Shown: positions 24,289 through 32,416, counted from the first letter of the stretch. The stretch is 47,995 bases of DNA from Gammaproteobacteria bacterium (GCA_025356635.1 JANXRY010000099.1:1-47995); one strand, 5' to 3'. Notes: generated by a model not told the origin, from the sequence alone. A program made the numbers and translations.

Positions 24289-24680
24289 GTTCGATCCTGT
24301 ACGCCATCGAGCAGGAAGTCCGCTGGCGCGACCTCGACGCCTTCAACCACGTCAACAACGCCAGTTACCTTGGCTACGTCGAGGAAGCGCGGGTGCGCTG
24401 GTTCAAATCGCTGAGCACGGATTGGGCTGGCGAAGCCTCTGCGCCAATCCTGGCGGCGATCACCATGAACTATCGGCGGCCAGTCGGCTGGCCGGAGTCG
24501 TTGCGGATCGAATTGTTCACCGAACGCCTGGGCAACAAGAGCGTCACCGTCGGCCACCGCATTTTCTCGACAACGCAACCGGACGTTCTCTACGCGGACG
24601 GCCACGCGGTGATGGTCTGGATGAATAGAGATGGGCAGACCGTGCCGCTTCCCGACGCCATTCGTCGCGCCTGCGAGTAG
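24285..24680 (+). CDS. Acyl-CoA thioesterase, 4HBT hotdog family
   Basis: This protein has 131 residues from the ATG at 24285, which overlaps the uvrA TGA by four bases. The hotdog signature is [20 protein letters not shown], with the catalytic-type Asp followed by HVNN, then EEARVRWF. Such small enzymes hydrolyse acyl-CoA thioesters; the YbgC and FcbC groups are alternatives and the substrate cannot be read from sequence. The fit to the 4HBT profile is strong. A perfect palindrome begins on the base after its stop codon. Confidence 0.85.
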
Positions 24681-24741
24681 CGTGAGGGGCACTGGCCCCG
24701 ACGTCGTTGGCGGCGCTAAGTCGGGGCCAGTGCCCCTCACG
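24681..24741. repeat. Perfect 22-bp inverted repeat between convergent genes
   Basis: Arms 24681-24702 and 24720-24741 are exact reverse complements around a 17-base loop. Each arm carries GTGAGGGGCACTGGCCCC. The sequence is unrelated to the REP family at 10492. It starts directly after the thioesterase stop and ends 3 bases before the stop of the PCu(A)C gene, so it fills the whole intergenic space. It may be a second palindromic repeat family and may act as a two-way terminator. Confidence 0.85.
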
Positions 24742-24744
24742 CGA

Positions 24745-25182
24745 TTACTCGCGGCGCACAACGAAATCCGCGGACAACATTCGACCATCCGAGAGTTTCA
24801 GCGCGAGTCGGACTTTGTCGCCCACGTGTAGCTCGCGTTTCGGATCCATCAGCATGATGTGCGACCCGCCCGGCGCCAGCACCGCCTCGCCCTTGGCCGG
24901 AATCGTCAATGCACCCATCGCACGCATCCGGCTCATGCCATTCTCGACCGTGGTCGCATGAATCATGGCCATGCCGAAATCGGCGCCGGAAACCTCCGCG
25001 ACCTCGACCGCTTGCGTACAGGGATTGCGCAAGGTCGCGTACCCCGCCAACACGGTGCTCCCAGGCGGGGCAGCACGAATCCACGCGTGCTCGATGCGCG
25101 GCTGGCAGGCAGGCGTTGCCGCAACGGCAGCTGAAGCAAGAGAGCAAAGCAGCAGCCCCAGAATGAGTCGTTTCACGTTCAT
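24745..25182 (-). CDS. Periplasmic copper chaperone, PCu(A)C family
   Basis: This 145-residue protein has a Sec signal (residues 1-22). The family metal motif H-x10-M-x21-H-x-M is exact: His75, Met86, His108 and Met110. These four residues bind Cu(I). PCu(A)C proteins deliver copper to the CuA or CuB site of haem-copper oxidases. No Sco or oxidase gene lies in this window. The ATG is only 31 bases from the divergent DUF4139 gene, so the two share a very compact control region. Confidence 0.9.
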   Translation of the reverse strand: MNVKRLILGLLLCSLASAAVAATPACQPRIEHAWIRAAPPGSTVLAGYATLRNPCTQAVEVAEVSGADFGMAMIHATTVENGMSRMRAMGALTIPAKGEAVLAPGGSHIMLMDPKRELHVGDKVRLALKLSDGRMLSADFVVRRE

Positions 25183-25213
25183 GGCCTATGATAACCCGCC
25201 ACCAGGAGCTCCC

Positions 25214-26692
25214 ATGAACCGCAACGTCCTCGCCGCCGCCCTTGCCACCGTACTCGCTACCACCCAGCCTGTTTCGGCCGCCCCTTCGACTCTGACGATC
25301 TACAGCGGCGACTTCGACGCCGTCGCGCAATCCGAAGGCCAGGCCGGCAGCCCCGGCTTCGCTCTGGTCGAGCGCAAACTCGGTTTTGATCTCAAGGCCG
25401 GCGACAACCTGGTCAGCCTCGGCGGCCTGCCGCGCGCACTCGACGCAAGTTCGGTGCTGTTCAAGCCTGCCGGCAGCGCCAGTGTGCGTGGCCAGCGTTT
25501 CGACTTCGCCCTCGCTGGGCAGGACGAACTCCTGCGCCGCGCCGTCGGCCAATCAGTGACCGTCGAACAAGCCGTCGGCAACGAGCGCCAGACTTACACT
25601 GGCACGTTGATTTCCGCCGGTAACGGCCTGACGCTACGCCTGGCTGACGGCCGCATCAAGGTCTTGTCGGGCTACTCCAGTTTCGAATTGCCGCGGATGC
25701 CCGAGGGCGTCGTCAACGAGCCGACGATGAACTGGTCGCTGGCTAGCGATCATGCCGGACATCAGGATTTCGGCCTCAGTTACGCCACCGCCGGCCTGGC
25801 ATGGCGTGCCGAGTACAACGTCAACGCACAAGGCCAAGGCAAGGACTGCAGGATGTCGCTGGAAGGCGCAGCGATGGTGGTCAATCGTTCCGGCGCCGAT
25901 TTCAATGATGTGATGCTGACACTCGTTGCAGGCGAACCCAATCGCCAGCCTGAGGCCGGCCCACAAGTAATGATGGCCCGGGCGGCGCCGTCGCCAAAGA
26001 TGGTTCTGGCCGATTCCGCGCCCGAAGCGCAGGCCTCGGGCGAATACCAGGCCTACAAGTTGCCCAATGCCGGCACGCTTCCGCAAGGCAGTGTGCAGCG
26101 CCTGCCACTGGTGAATTCAGCGAGTAATATTTCCTGCGAACGCCGCTACGAAACCAGCGCGCAAATCGGCGACTGGATGCCGCCCTACCCGATCATCGAT
26201 GCCAACTACGGCGCCGGCGACGGCCAGCAGCAACCGGTTATTGCCACGTTGCGTTTCAAGAACAGCAAGGCCACCGGCTTGGGCGTTCCGCTGCCGGCCG
26301 GGCGCGTAAGGATGTTCGACGGCAGCGATTTCCTCGGCGAGGCCAGCCTCGACCACACCGCCGTGAACGAAGACGTGGCGCTGGCGATCGGCAATGTTTT
26401 CGATCTTTCTGCCGAACGCACGCGCGAAGATTTCCAGCTCGATCGCGACGGCCGCACCATGACCGAGACAGTGCTGGTCACGCTCAAGAACGCCAAGGCC
26501 ACCGCCGCCACCGTGCGCGTGACCGAACGCCTGCCGCGCTGGACCGGCTGGGAGATGGTGTCGAGCAGCGTCGCGTTCGACAAACGCAATGCCCAGACCG
26601 TGAGCTTCGATGTCCCCGTCGTTGCTGGCGGCGAAGCGAAGTTGCGCTATACCGTGCGCTATCGTTGGGCCGCCAACGTCAAGATTCCCTGA
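25214..26692 (+). CDS. DUF4139 domain exported protein
   Basis: This protein has 492 residues from the ATG at 25214, preceded by CAGGAGC. Residues 1-22 are a signal peptide ending VSAA. The body matches the DUF4139 plan as I recall it: an early TIYSGDFDAV strand, GFALVERKLGFDLKAGDNLV, a central YATAGLAWRAEYNV segment and a C-terminal half of beta-sandwich character ending VPVVAGGEAKLRYTVRYRW. The function of this family is not established. It is followed after 10 bases by an enoyl-CoA isomerase-like gene, which may be cotranscribed. Confidence 0.8.
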   Translation: MNRNVLAAALATVLATTQPVSAAPSTLTIYSGDFDAVAQSEGQAGSPGFALVERKLGFDLKAGDNLVSLGGLPRALDASSVLFKPAGSASVRGQRFDFALAGQDELLRRAVGQSVTVEQAVGNERQTYTGTLISAGNGLTLRLADGRIKVLSGYSSFELPRMPEGVVNEPTMNWSLASDHAGHQDFGLSYATAGLAWRAEYNVNAQGQGKDCRMSLEGAAMVVNRSGADFNDVMLTLVAGEPNRQPEAGPQVMMARAAPSPKMVLADSAPEAQASGEYQAYKLPNAGTLPQGSVQRLPLVNSASNISCERRYETSAQIGDWMPPYPIIDANYGAGDGQQQPVIATLRFKNSKATGLGVPLPAGRVRMFDGSDFLGEASLDHTAVNEDVALAIGNVFDLSAERTREDFQLDRDGRTMTETVLVTLKNAKATAATVRVTERLPRWTGWEMVSSSVAFDKRNAQTVSFDVPVVAGGEAKLRYTVRYRWAANVKIP

Positions 26693-26702
26693 GGACTGCA
26701 CG

Positions 26703-27467
26703 ATGATCGAACACAGCCGCCATGGCGACATCCATGAATTGCGCTTTGCCCGCCTGCCGGTCAATGCGCTCCACGACGAACTGCTGGATGCGTTACTGAC
26801 CGCGCACGCAAGGGCGATTGCCGAAGGCGCGCGCGGCATTGTGTTGTCCGGCAACGAGAAAGTTTTTTCCGGCGGCATGGACGTGCCCTACCTGATGTCG
26901 CTCGATCGCCCGGCGATGAAGGCTTGTTGGTCACGTTTCTTCGCGGCCGCGCGCACGCTGGCCGGCTCGCCGATTCCGGTCGCCGCGGCCATCACCGGGC
27001 ACAACCCGGCCGGCGGCTGCGTGCTCGCCCTGTGTTGCGACTACCGGGTGATGGCGCGCAGCGCGGATCCGGCCAAGCCCTTCCGGATCGGATTGAATGA
27101 AACCCAAGTCGGGCTGGCGGTGCCGGAGGCGATCCAGTACCTGATGCGCCGGGTCGTGGGGGCGCAGCGTGCCGAGCGTTTGATTGTCGCTGGCGCGATG
27201 GTGGACTCGGAACGCGCGCATGCGCTTGGTATCGTCGATGAACTCACCGAATCGGGCGAAGTCGTCGCGCGCTGCGTCGTCTGGCTGCAGTCGATACTGA
27301 TCCTGCCCTCCGCGCCGATGCTGGCCACGCGCGAGATCGCTCGTGCCGACGTCGTTGCCGCACTGGCAGCGTTCGGCGATCGCGAACTTGACGGTTTCCT
27401 CGACCAATGGGATACGCCCGATACTCAGGCCGCCCTGCAAATGGTTATGGCGCGTTTGAAGAAGTAA
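26703..27467 (+). CDS. Crotonase superfamily, likely Delta3,Delta2-enoyl-CoA isomerase
   Basis: This protein has 254 residues from the ATG at 26703. The crotonase fold is clear: FSGGMDVPYL forms an oxyanion-hole segment, followed by GHNPAGGCVLALCCDYR. The hydratase glutamate of the GGGxELA motif is replaced by Val here. The second acid is kept in IGLNETQVGLAVPE. One glutamate in this position, and the phrases PAGGC..ALxCDYR and GLNETQ, match mitochondrial ECI1-type isomerases rather than hydratases. It would move double bonds during oxidation of unsaturated fatty acids. The assignment is from motifs only. Confidence 0.75.
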   Translation: MIEHSRHGDIHELRFARLPVNALHDELLDALLTAHARAIAEGARGIVLSGNEKVFSGGMDVPYLMSLDRPAMKACWSRFFAAARTLAGSPIPVAAAITGHNPAGGCVLALCCDYRVMARSADPAKPFRIGLNETQVGLAVPEAIQYLMRRVVGAQRAERLIVAGAMVDSERAHALGIVDELTESGEVVARCVVWLQSILILPSAPMLATREIARADVVAALAAFGDRELDGFLDQWDTPDTQAALQMVMARLKK

Positions 27468-27474
27468 TCGTCGC

Positions 27475-28776
27475 TCAGCGGACCCAGATTTCCACGCGCT
27501 CGTCGCGGGAGCCGCCGAAGCCACCGCGCGACGCCGCGCCGACCAGCGGCAAGGCGCCACCAAAGCCGCGGACCCGCTTGGCCGTCAACCCAGCCACCTG
27601 CAACTGCGACGCGACGAAATCAGCGCGCTCCTGGCTGGTCACCAACGCCCGGTACGGCAATTCGGGATCGGGGGCGACAAATCCGACCAGGATGATTTCC
27701 CTGAAATGGGACAGCGTAGTGGCTAGCCGCGGCAAGTCCTGCACGGTGCGCGAATCGAGCAGGCTCGTGTTTTCGGCAAAGCGCAAATTGGTCGATACGC
27801 GCGTCGCTCCCTGCAGCAACTGCCGATATTCCTCGGGTGCGTTGCTCGGGATCGACGCGACGAACAACCTGGGCATGACCGAAATGAAACCGTGGCCTTC
27901 GACGATCGCCTGGCCTTCCGGCGATATCGCGTAGTTCGCGAGGGCGCGTCCCAGTGCGCCCATCAATGGTCCGCCAACCAGGTACAGGCGACGAACCAGC
28001 GGATACTCCTCGGCGCGCAAGTTCACGCTGGTGGGCGCGACCGCGCGACCGCCCGCACTGATCGCCAACACCCGTACATTGCCGGGAACGGCGCCGGGCA
28101 TCCTGATCAGGCCGATGCCATTGGTGTCGGCGACGAGCGCCGCGATCAGAGCATCGCGATCGCGGTGATGCCGAGCGTCGCTGCGCACGCTGGTTCCTGC
28201 GCGGAGGACCTGGCGGAGAAAATCCGATTCCGCGCCATCGACCACGTGCAAATGGATCTCGCCGGGCTTGCCGCCAAGTTCCTTCCAATCCCGTACCCGG
28301 CCGGACACGATTCGGCCGAGATCGGCGACGCTCAATCGATCGACGGCATTGCTCCGGCTGGTCACCGCCGCGAGCGCATCGAGCGCGACCACGTATTGTT
28401 GTTCGGGCGCGTCCAGCTGTCCCAATTGCCAGGCCGCGTCTTTTTCCGCAGCGGTCGCCGGGCGCGCAGCCATCGTGATCTCGGCGTTGCCGTCGATAAG
28501 GTCGGTATAGCCTTGCGCCGTACTGCTGCTGGCGATCTCGAACACGATCGGTTCGCCGTCGCGGGTCGCGGCGATCTCCAGTGCTGGCCCGGCGCGACGA
28601 TGCCGGATTCCGGAATAGCCCGCCTCTCCCAGCCAACCTTCGACGATGGCTGGGAGGACGCGGTCGCTCAGGGTTTGGCTGCCATGGATGCGAACGCGTT
28701 CGGCATCATCGGATTGCGCTGAGGCAATGCCAGGAAGCGCATAGGCAAGCATGAGGCTGGCAAGGAAGGTTCGCAT
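27475..28776 (-). CDS. PstS-like phosphate-binding domain fused to an OmpA-type domain
   Basis: This protein has 433 residues from the ATG at 28776, with signal peptide 1-20 ending ASAQ. Residues about 25-270 resemble a PstS-type periplasmic binding protein: RIHGSQTLSDRVLPAIVEGWL, then ASSSTAQGYTDLIDGNAEITMAARP, GRVRDWKELGGKPGEIHL, and NYAISPEGQAIVEGHGFI. The C-terminal third resembles an OmpA peptidoglycan-binding domain, with SQERADFVASQLQVAGL, a GFGGALPLVG segment and an ending DERVEIWVR. The usual Asp/Arg pair that clamps diaminopimelate is partly recognisable (Arg in ERVEIWVR). It would hold a binding protein at the cell wall. It follows sseA after 84 bases. Confidence 0.75.
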   Translation of the reverse strand: MRTFLASLMLAYALPGIASAQSDDAERVRIHGSQTLSDRVLPAIVEGWLGEAGYSGIRHRRAGPALEIAATRDGEPIVFEIASSSTAQGYTDLIDGNAEITMAARPATAAEKDAAWQLGQLDAPEQQYVVALDALAAVTSRSNAVDRLSVADLGRIVSGRVRDWKELGGKPGEIHLHVVDGAESDFLRQVLRAGTSVRSDARHHRDRDALIAALVADTNGIGLIRMPGAVPGNVRVLAISAGGRAVAPTSVNLRAEEYPLVRRLYLVGGPLMGALGRALANYAISPEGQAIVEGHGFISVMPRLFVASIPSNAPEEYRQLLQGATRVSTNLRFAENTSLLDSRTVQDLPRLATTLSHFREIILVGFVAPDPELPYRALVTSQERADFVASQLQVAGLTAKRVRGFGGALPLVGAASRGGFGGSRDERVEIWVR

Positions 28777-28860
28777 CGTGGCGCGCTCGCGTTGGTAGCA
28801 AGCGAGTATCCGAATCCCAAATTGCACTCAAGTGACAAAATCGCGACTGTCGCGCGCTTT

Positions 28861-29718
28861 TCAGGCACCCGTCACAATTGGCCGGGCCGGATCGCTGCAC
28901 CAGCCGCTGTAGGACGCAGCATAGACGCGGGCGCCATGCAGTCCCGCGTATTCCATCGCCAGCAGGCTCTGGCAGGCAGTGACACCGGAGCCACACTGCA
29001 GCACGACCTTTCCTGGCTCACGCGCCGCAAGCAGCGCGGTGAATTGATCGCGCAGTTCCCGCGCTGGCAGGAAAACTCCATCGCGCATGTTCTGGGAGAA
29101 CGGACGATTGATCGCGCCAGGAATGTGCCCGGCAACGCGATCGAGCGGCTCGACGTCGCCGCGGAACCGTTCCGCCGCGCGGATGTCGACCAGCCAGCCG
29201 GGTAGTTCGCCGGCGCGCCGCTGGATCTCCGCGCTGTCCGCGATCATCGCGCGGTCGAATTCGCCGTGGTAATGGCCACGCGTGATCGTCGGTGGCGAGG
29301 ATTCCAGCGGCAGGTCGAGTGTCGTCCAGCGCGCGAAGCCGCCGTCCAGCACCGCAACACGTTCGTGATCGAGCAATTTCAGCAGCCACCAGAAACGCGC
29401 CGCCGCCATCGCGCCGTCAGCGCCGTCGTACACAACCACTTGCGAGTCGGTCGAAATGCCCAGCCGTTCGAGCACGCGACAGAAATCCGCTGCTTCCGGC
29501 AGCGGATGTCGTCCGGACGAAGCCTGCTTGCGATGATCGGAAAGATCACGATCCAGATGCACGTAGCCGGCGCCAAACAGGTGCGAGGCGCGCCAGGCGC
29601 GTTCCCCGGCTTCCGGATCGGCACCAGCAAGCACGAAGCGAGCATCCACGATGCGCAATCCCGGCGCGCCAAGCTGCGTGGCGAGTTCTTGGGCCGAAAC
29701 CAGGGTTGTCCAGTTCAT
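28861..29718 (-). CDS. sseA: 3-mercaptopyruvate sulfurtransferase-type rhodanese
   Basis: This 285-residue protein has two rhodanese domains. The N-terminal one is inactive (VVYDGADGAMAAARFWWLL), with the LLDHERVAVLDGGFARW motif. The C-terminal one carries the active-site loop CGSGVTAC, of the type that favours 3-mercaptopyruvate over thiosulfate. It transfers sulfur to acceptors such as thiols or cyanide. Its ATG overlaps the NUDIX stop by four bases (ATGA). A weak hairpin followed by ATTTTG on the minus strand (28842-28854) may end the transcript. Confidence 0.92.
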   Translation of the reverse strand: MNWTTLVSAQELATQLGAPGLRIVDARFVLAGADPEAGERAWRASHLFGAGYVHLDRDLSDHRKQASSGRHPLPEAADFCRVLERLGISTDSQVVVYDGADGAMAAARFWWLLKLLDHERVAVLDGGFARWTTLDLPLESSPPTITRGHYHGEFDRAMIADSAEIQRRAGELPGWLVDIRAAERFRGDVEPLDRVAGHIPGAINRPFSQNMRDGVFLPARELRDQFTALLAAREPGKVVLQCGSGVTACQSLLAMEYAGLHGARVYAASYSGWCSDPARPIVTGA

Positions 29719-30332
29719 GCGACGCGCTCCAAACGTTCGCGAAGGTTCACCAGCATCGCGGCGGTCGCGCCCCAGATTCGATAATCACCATAGAGGAACT
29801 CGACCAGCCGGCGCTTGCCGCCACGATAGTCCACTTCCAGATGGCGGACATGATCCGGATCAAGCAGGAAGTCGAGCGGCACCTCGAAGACCTCTTCGAC
29901 TTCGCCCGGATCGCGTATGGCGGAAAAGTCGTTGGCGACCATTGCCACGACCGGGTAAACGTGAAAGCCGGTGATCGTGGCGAAAGGATCGAGGTAGCCG
30001 AGCGGGCGCGCCAGGGCAGACGGCAGGCCGACCTCTTCCCGGGCTTCGCGTAATGCCGCAGCAATCGGATCGGGATCATCGGATTCAATGCGCCCTCCGG
30101 GAAAGCTGATCTGACCGGCATGGTGACGCAGTGCTTCGGTACGTCGCGTCAACAGGACTTGCAGACCTTGCGACCGTTCGACCAGGCCAACCAGCACGGC
30201 AGCCGGACGCAGTTGCCGGCCCTGGTCGGGCAGCAAATCGATCCATTCGGCGTGATTCCAGGCCAACCCGGCAGGTGGCGCTGACAGTGAATGCAAGGCC
30301 TGTGGCAACCGTGCGAGTGCGCCAGGGCTCAC
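29715..30332 (-). CDS. NUDIX hydrolase, CoA pyrophosphatase type
   Basis: I take the GTG at 30332 as start (205 residues), because it overlaps the DUF1289 stop by four bases (GTGA). A longer frame to 30407 would run back through that gene. The NUDIX box is GGRIESDDPDPIAAALREAR followed by EEVGL. The preceding RRTEALRHHAGQISFPGG is the extra UPF0035 motif of CoA-specific members (YeaB/NudL). It would cleave CoA to phosphopantetheine and ADP. It sits between DUF1289 and sseA in one operon. Confidence 0.88.
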   Translation of the reverse strand: MSPGALARLPQALHSLSAPPAGLAWNHAEWIDLLPDQGRQLRPAAVLVGLVERSQGLQVLLTRRTEALRHHAGQISFPGGRIESDDPDPIAAALREAREEVGLPSALARPLGYLDPFATITGFHVYPVVAMVANDFSAIRDPGEVEEVFEVPLDFLLDPDHVRHLEVDYRGGKRRLVEFLYGDYRIWGATAAMLVNLRERLERVA

Positions 30333-30514
30333 GCCCGCTGCACTTCGCGCAGGGGCAGCACGATCTCGATCAGGTGCAGGCGCTGGTCGTCGTTCATCTG
30401 CGACCAACGGGAAATTTCGGCGGCGCTACGATGGCAACCGTCGCACAGGCCGTCATCGCCCAGACTGCAAATGCCCACGCATGGGCTGAGGACCGCGCGA
30501 AAAGAAGGGTTCAT
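30329..30514 (-). CDS. DUF1289 small protein
   Basis: This protein has 61 residues from the ATG at 30514. A GTG six codons earlier (30532) is possible but lies at the foot of a long hairpin. The family pattern SPCVGICSLGDDGLCDGCHR gives four cysteines that could bind a metal, followed by ISRWSQMNDDQR. The function is unknown. It is the first gene of the DUF1289-NUDIX-sseA operon. Confidence 0.88.
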   Translation of the reverse strand: MNPSFRAVLSPCVGICSLGDDGLCDGCHRSAAEISRWSQMNDDQRLHLIEIVLPLREVQRA

Positions 30515-30531
30515 CGGTCTCGATACATCCA

Positions 30532-30556
30532 CCCGCGCCGGACCAACCGACGCGGG
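30532..30556 (-). terminator. Hairpin after the FKBP-like gene
   Basis: A 10-bp GC-rich stem (30532-30541 with 30547-30556) has one G-U pair on the minus strand and a 5-base loop. It sits directly between the FKBP-like stop and the DUF1289 start. No T tract follows, so it may attenuate rather than terminate. Confidence 0.4.
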
Positions 30557-30565
30557 CGCAGTGAC

Positions 30566-31306
30566 TTACTTGACGCTGATCAGCTTGATGTCGAAGACCA
30601 CCGCCTGGCCGGGGCCGATCGGCGAGCGCGGATCATTGGCGTAGGCCTTTTCCGGGGGCAGATAGACTTCCCAGCGCGAACCCGCGGGCATCATCAACAA
30701 CGCCTCACGGACACCGGGGAGCGGGAAGTCACTGACCTTGAACGAGGCTGGCTGGGCACCGGGAGTCGAATATGTATTGGCGAATTCCTGGCCGGTCGAC
30801 AGGGAGCCGCGCAGGTGCACTTGAACTGTGTTGGTGCTGACTGGTTTCGCGCCAGTACCTGGCTCGATGATCCGGTACTGCAGGCCACCAGGCAGTGCAT
30901 TGATGCCGGGCTTGGTCCGGTTGCTGGCCAGGAACACATCGGACTTGGCCTTGTTGTCGCGCGTCTGACGCTCGAATTCAGCACGTGCCTGATCAGCCAT
31001 CGTGCGCTGGAACTGCTGCAAGGTGGCTTCGAGCTTGTCTGCCGGCATGGTCGGCGGGCGCTTCGCGTAGCCATCCTGTACGGCACGAATGACTGTGTTG
31101 ATGTCCAAAGCGACATTGCGATCGGCCAGTTCGCGCGCCATGTCGTAGCCAATGGCGTAGCTCAGCGTGGTCTTGTCGATCGCCGTAGCGGCCGGGGCTG
31201 CCGGGGCTGCCGCCTGGGGTGCAGCAGCCGGAGCAGGAGTGGTCTGGGCAAGGGCACCCGAACTCAGGGCAACCGCCACTAGGGCGGCCAGCAAACGCAA
31301 CTTCAT
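30566..31306 (-). CDS. Periplasmic FKBP-like protein (FkpA/Mip layout)
   Basis: This protein has 246 residues from the ATG at 31306 (MKLRLLAALVAVALSS), with a signal peptide and an alanine/proline-rich linker (about 21-42). An FKBP N-type helical dimerisation domain follows (TLSYAIGYDMARELADRNV and the LEATLQQFQRTMADQ helix), then a C-terminal FKBP domain. The FKBP pocket is altered: the usual HYTG is HLRG, FDSS is FANT, and VIPGW is PLPGV. Tyr is kept in AYANDPRS. I infer a chaperone with weak or no prolyl isomerase activity. The much longer in-frame extension upstream overlaps the crotonase gene and is not coding. Confidence 0.85.
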   Translation of the reverse strand: MKLRLLAALVAVALSSGALAQTTPAPAAAPQAAAPAAPAATAIDKTTLSYAIGYDMARELADRNVALDINTVIRAVQDGYAKRPPTMPADKLEATLQQFQRTMADQARAEFERQTRDNKAKSDVFLASNRTKPGINALPGGLQYRIIEPGTGAKPVSTNTVQVHLRGSLSTGQEFANTYSTPGAQPASFKVSDFPLPGVREALLMMPAGSRWEVYLPPEKAYANDPRSPIGPGQAVVFDIKLISVK

Positions 31307-31451
31307 CAGGACTCTCCAAAAGTGGATACAAGGGCCATGGCGCCCCGAGGACGCGATAGGATACCGGCCTGCCGGCTTAACCGCCACTGACGCGTGGGCG
31401 ATCGACCTGTTCCGACCCATTCCTGCCTTTGAAGTTCCCGATGGAGTCCGC

Positions 31452-32234
31452 ATGCCGTTCCAGAACCTGCTCGTGCAAGACGTCGGCGCGGTGCGCCGGA
31501 TCACGCTCAATCGCCCGGAAAAGCTCAATGCACTCAATCGCGAGACCCTGGGTGATCTCCATGTCGCCTTCACCGAGGCTGGCACGGACGTTGCCGTTCG
31601 AGCTGTAATTCTGACTGGTGCAGGTGGCAAGGCTTTCGTTGCCGGTGCCGATATCGCGGAAATGGCTGCACTCACACCGGTGCAGGCGCGGGATTTCTCC
31701 CACCATGGCCAAGCCCTGATGCTCAAGATCGAACGCCTGGGCAAACCGGTGATCGCCATGATCAACGGCTTTGCACTCGGTGGGGGCATGGAACTGGCGA
31801 TGGCCTGCCACCTGCGCTTCGCTTCCGAGACCGCAAAGCTCGGCCAGCCGGAGGTGAACCTGGGCCTGATCCCCGGTTTCGGCGGGACCCAGCGTCTGCT
31901 GCGATTGGCCGGGCGCAGCCCGACACTGGAGCTGTGCCTGCTCGGCCAACCGATTGACGCCACCCGTGCCCTGGCCTTGAATCTTCTCCATCGCGTGTTC
32001 CCCGCCGATGCCCTGGAACGGGAGACGCTGGTAGTTGCCGAACAACTGGCGGCCGCCGCGCCGCAAGCACTGCGCGGTGTGCTCGATGCCGTGCTGATCG
32101 GCGGCGAAGCTGCACTTGACGTCGCACTCGACTTCGAAACCCAGGCTTTTGCAGTAGTTTTTTCCACCGAAGACTGCAAGGAAGGCACCAGCGCATTCCT
32201 CGCCCGTCGCAGACCGGTATTTACCGGGCGCTGA
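31452..32234 (+). CDS. Enoyl-CoA hydratase/crotonase
   Basis: This protein has 260 residues from the ATG at 31452, preceded by GGAG. Both catalytic glutamates of hydratases are present: GFALGGGMELAMACHLRFAS and KLGQPEVNLGLIPGFGGTQR. The AGADIAEM oxyanion segment and the C-terminal STEDCKEGTSAFLARRRPVF are typical. It would hydrate trans-2-enoyl-CoA in beta-oxidation or in a related degradative route. It is followed by a small gene and nth on the same strand. Confidence 0.92.
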   Translation: MPFQNLLVQDVGAVRRITLNRPEKLNALNRETLGDLHVAFTEAGTDVAVRAVILTGAGGKAFVAGADIAEMAALTPVQARDFSHHGQALMLKIERLGKPVIAMINGFALGGGMELAMACHLRFASETAKLGQPEVNLGLIPGFGGTQRLLRLAGRSPTLELCLLGQPIDATRALALNLLHRVFPADALERETLVVAEQLAAAAPQALRGVLDAVLIGGEAALDVALDFETQAFAVVFSTEDCKEGTSAFLARRRPVFTGR

Positions 32235-32248
32235 GCAGGAACGCAGCC

Positions 32249-32416
32249 ATGCTGTCCGCCGACCAGCTCCGGCAACGATTCCAGACGAGGCAGCGACGAT
32301 TGCAGCGCGAAGCCGAGGAGCACGCCGACGAAACTGCGCAGCGACGGCAGGCCAGCTCCGCCGATGCTGTCGCCGAAGCCATCGCACGTGCCAAGGCCCG
32401 CAAGGCGAATCGATGA
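32249..32416 (+). CDS. Small protein resembling the C-terminal tail of RnfB
   Basis: This is a 55-residue reading frame from the ATG at 32249, preceded by AGCAGGA. Its TGA overlaps the nth ATG by four bases (ATGA), which supports real translation. The protein is a charged helix: QRFQTRQRRLQREAEEHA in the first half and ADAVAEAIARAKARK at the end. From memory this resembles the arginine/alanine-rich tail found at the end of RnfB in Lysobacterales, where rnfB can precede nth. It may be a relic of a lost rnfB or a small independent gene. No iron-sulfur motif is present. Confidence 0.6.
   Translation: MLSADQLRQRFQTRQRRLQREAEEHADETAQRRQASSADAVAEAIARAKARKANR

Noticed and set aside
29292-30053. Long plus-strand frame opposite the sulfurtransferase and NUDIX genes
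   Set aside because: The minus-strand genes carry clear catalytic motifs and overlap each other by four bases as a translation-coupled operon.
32249-32416. Small frame dismissed as an nth leader
   Set aside because: The good ribosome site and the ATGA overlap with nth argue for translation, so I kept it as a gene of low certainty.
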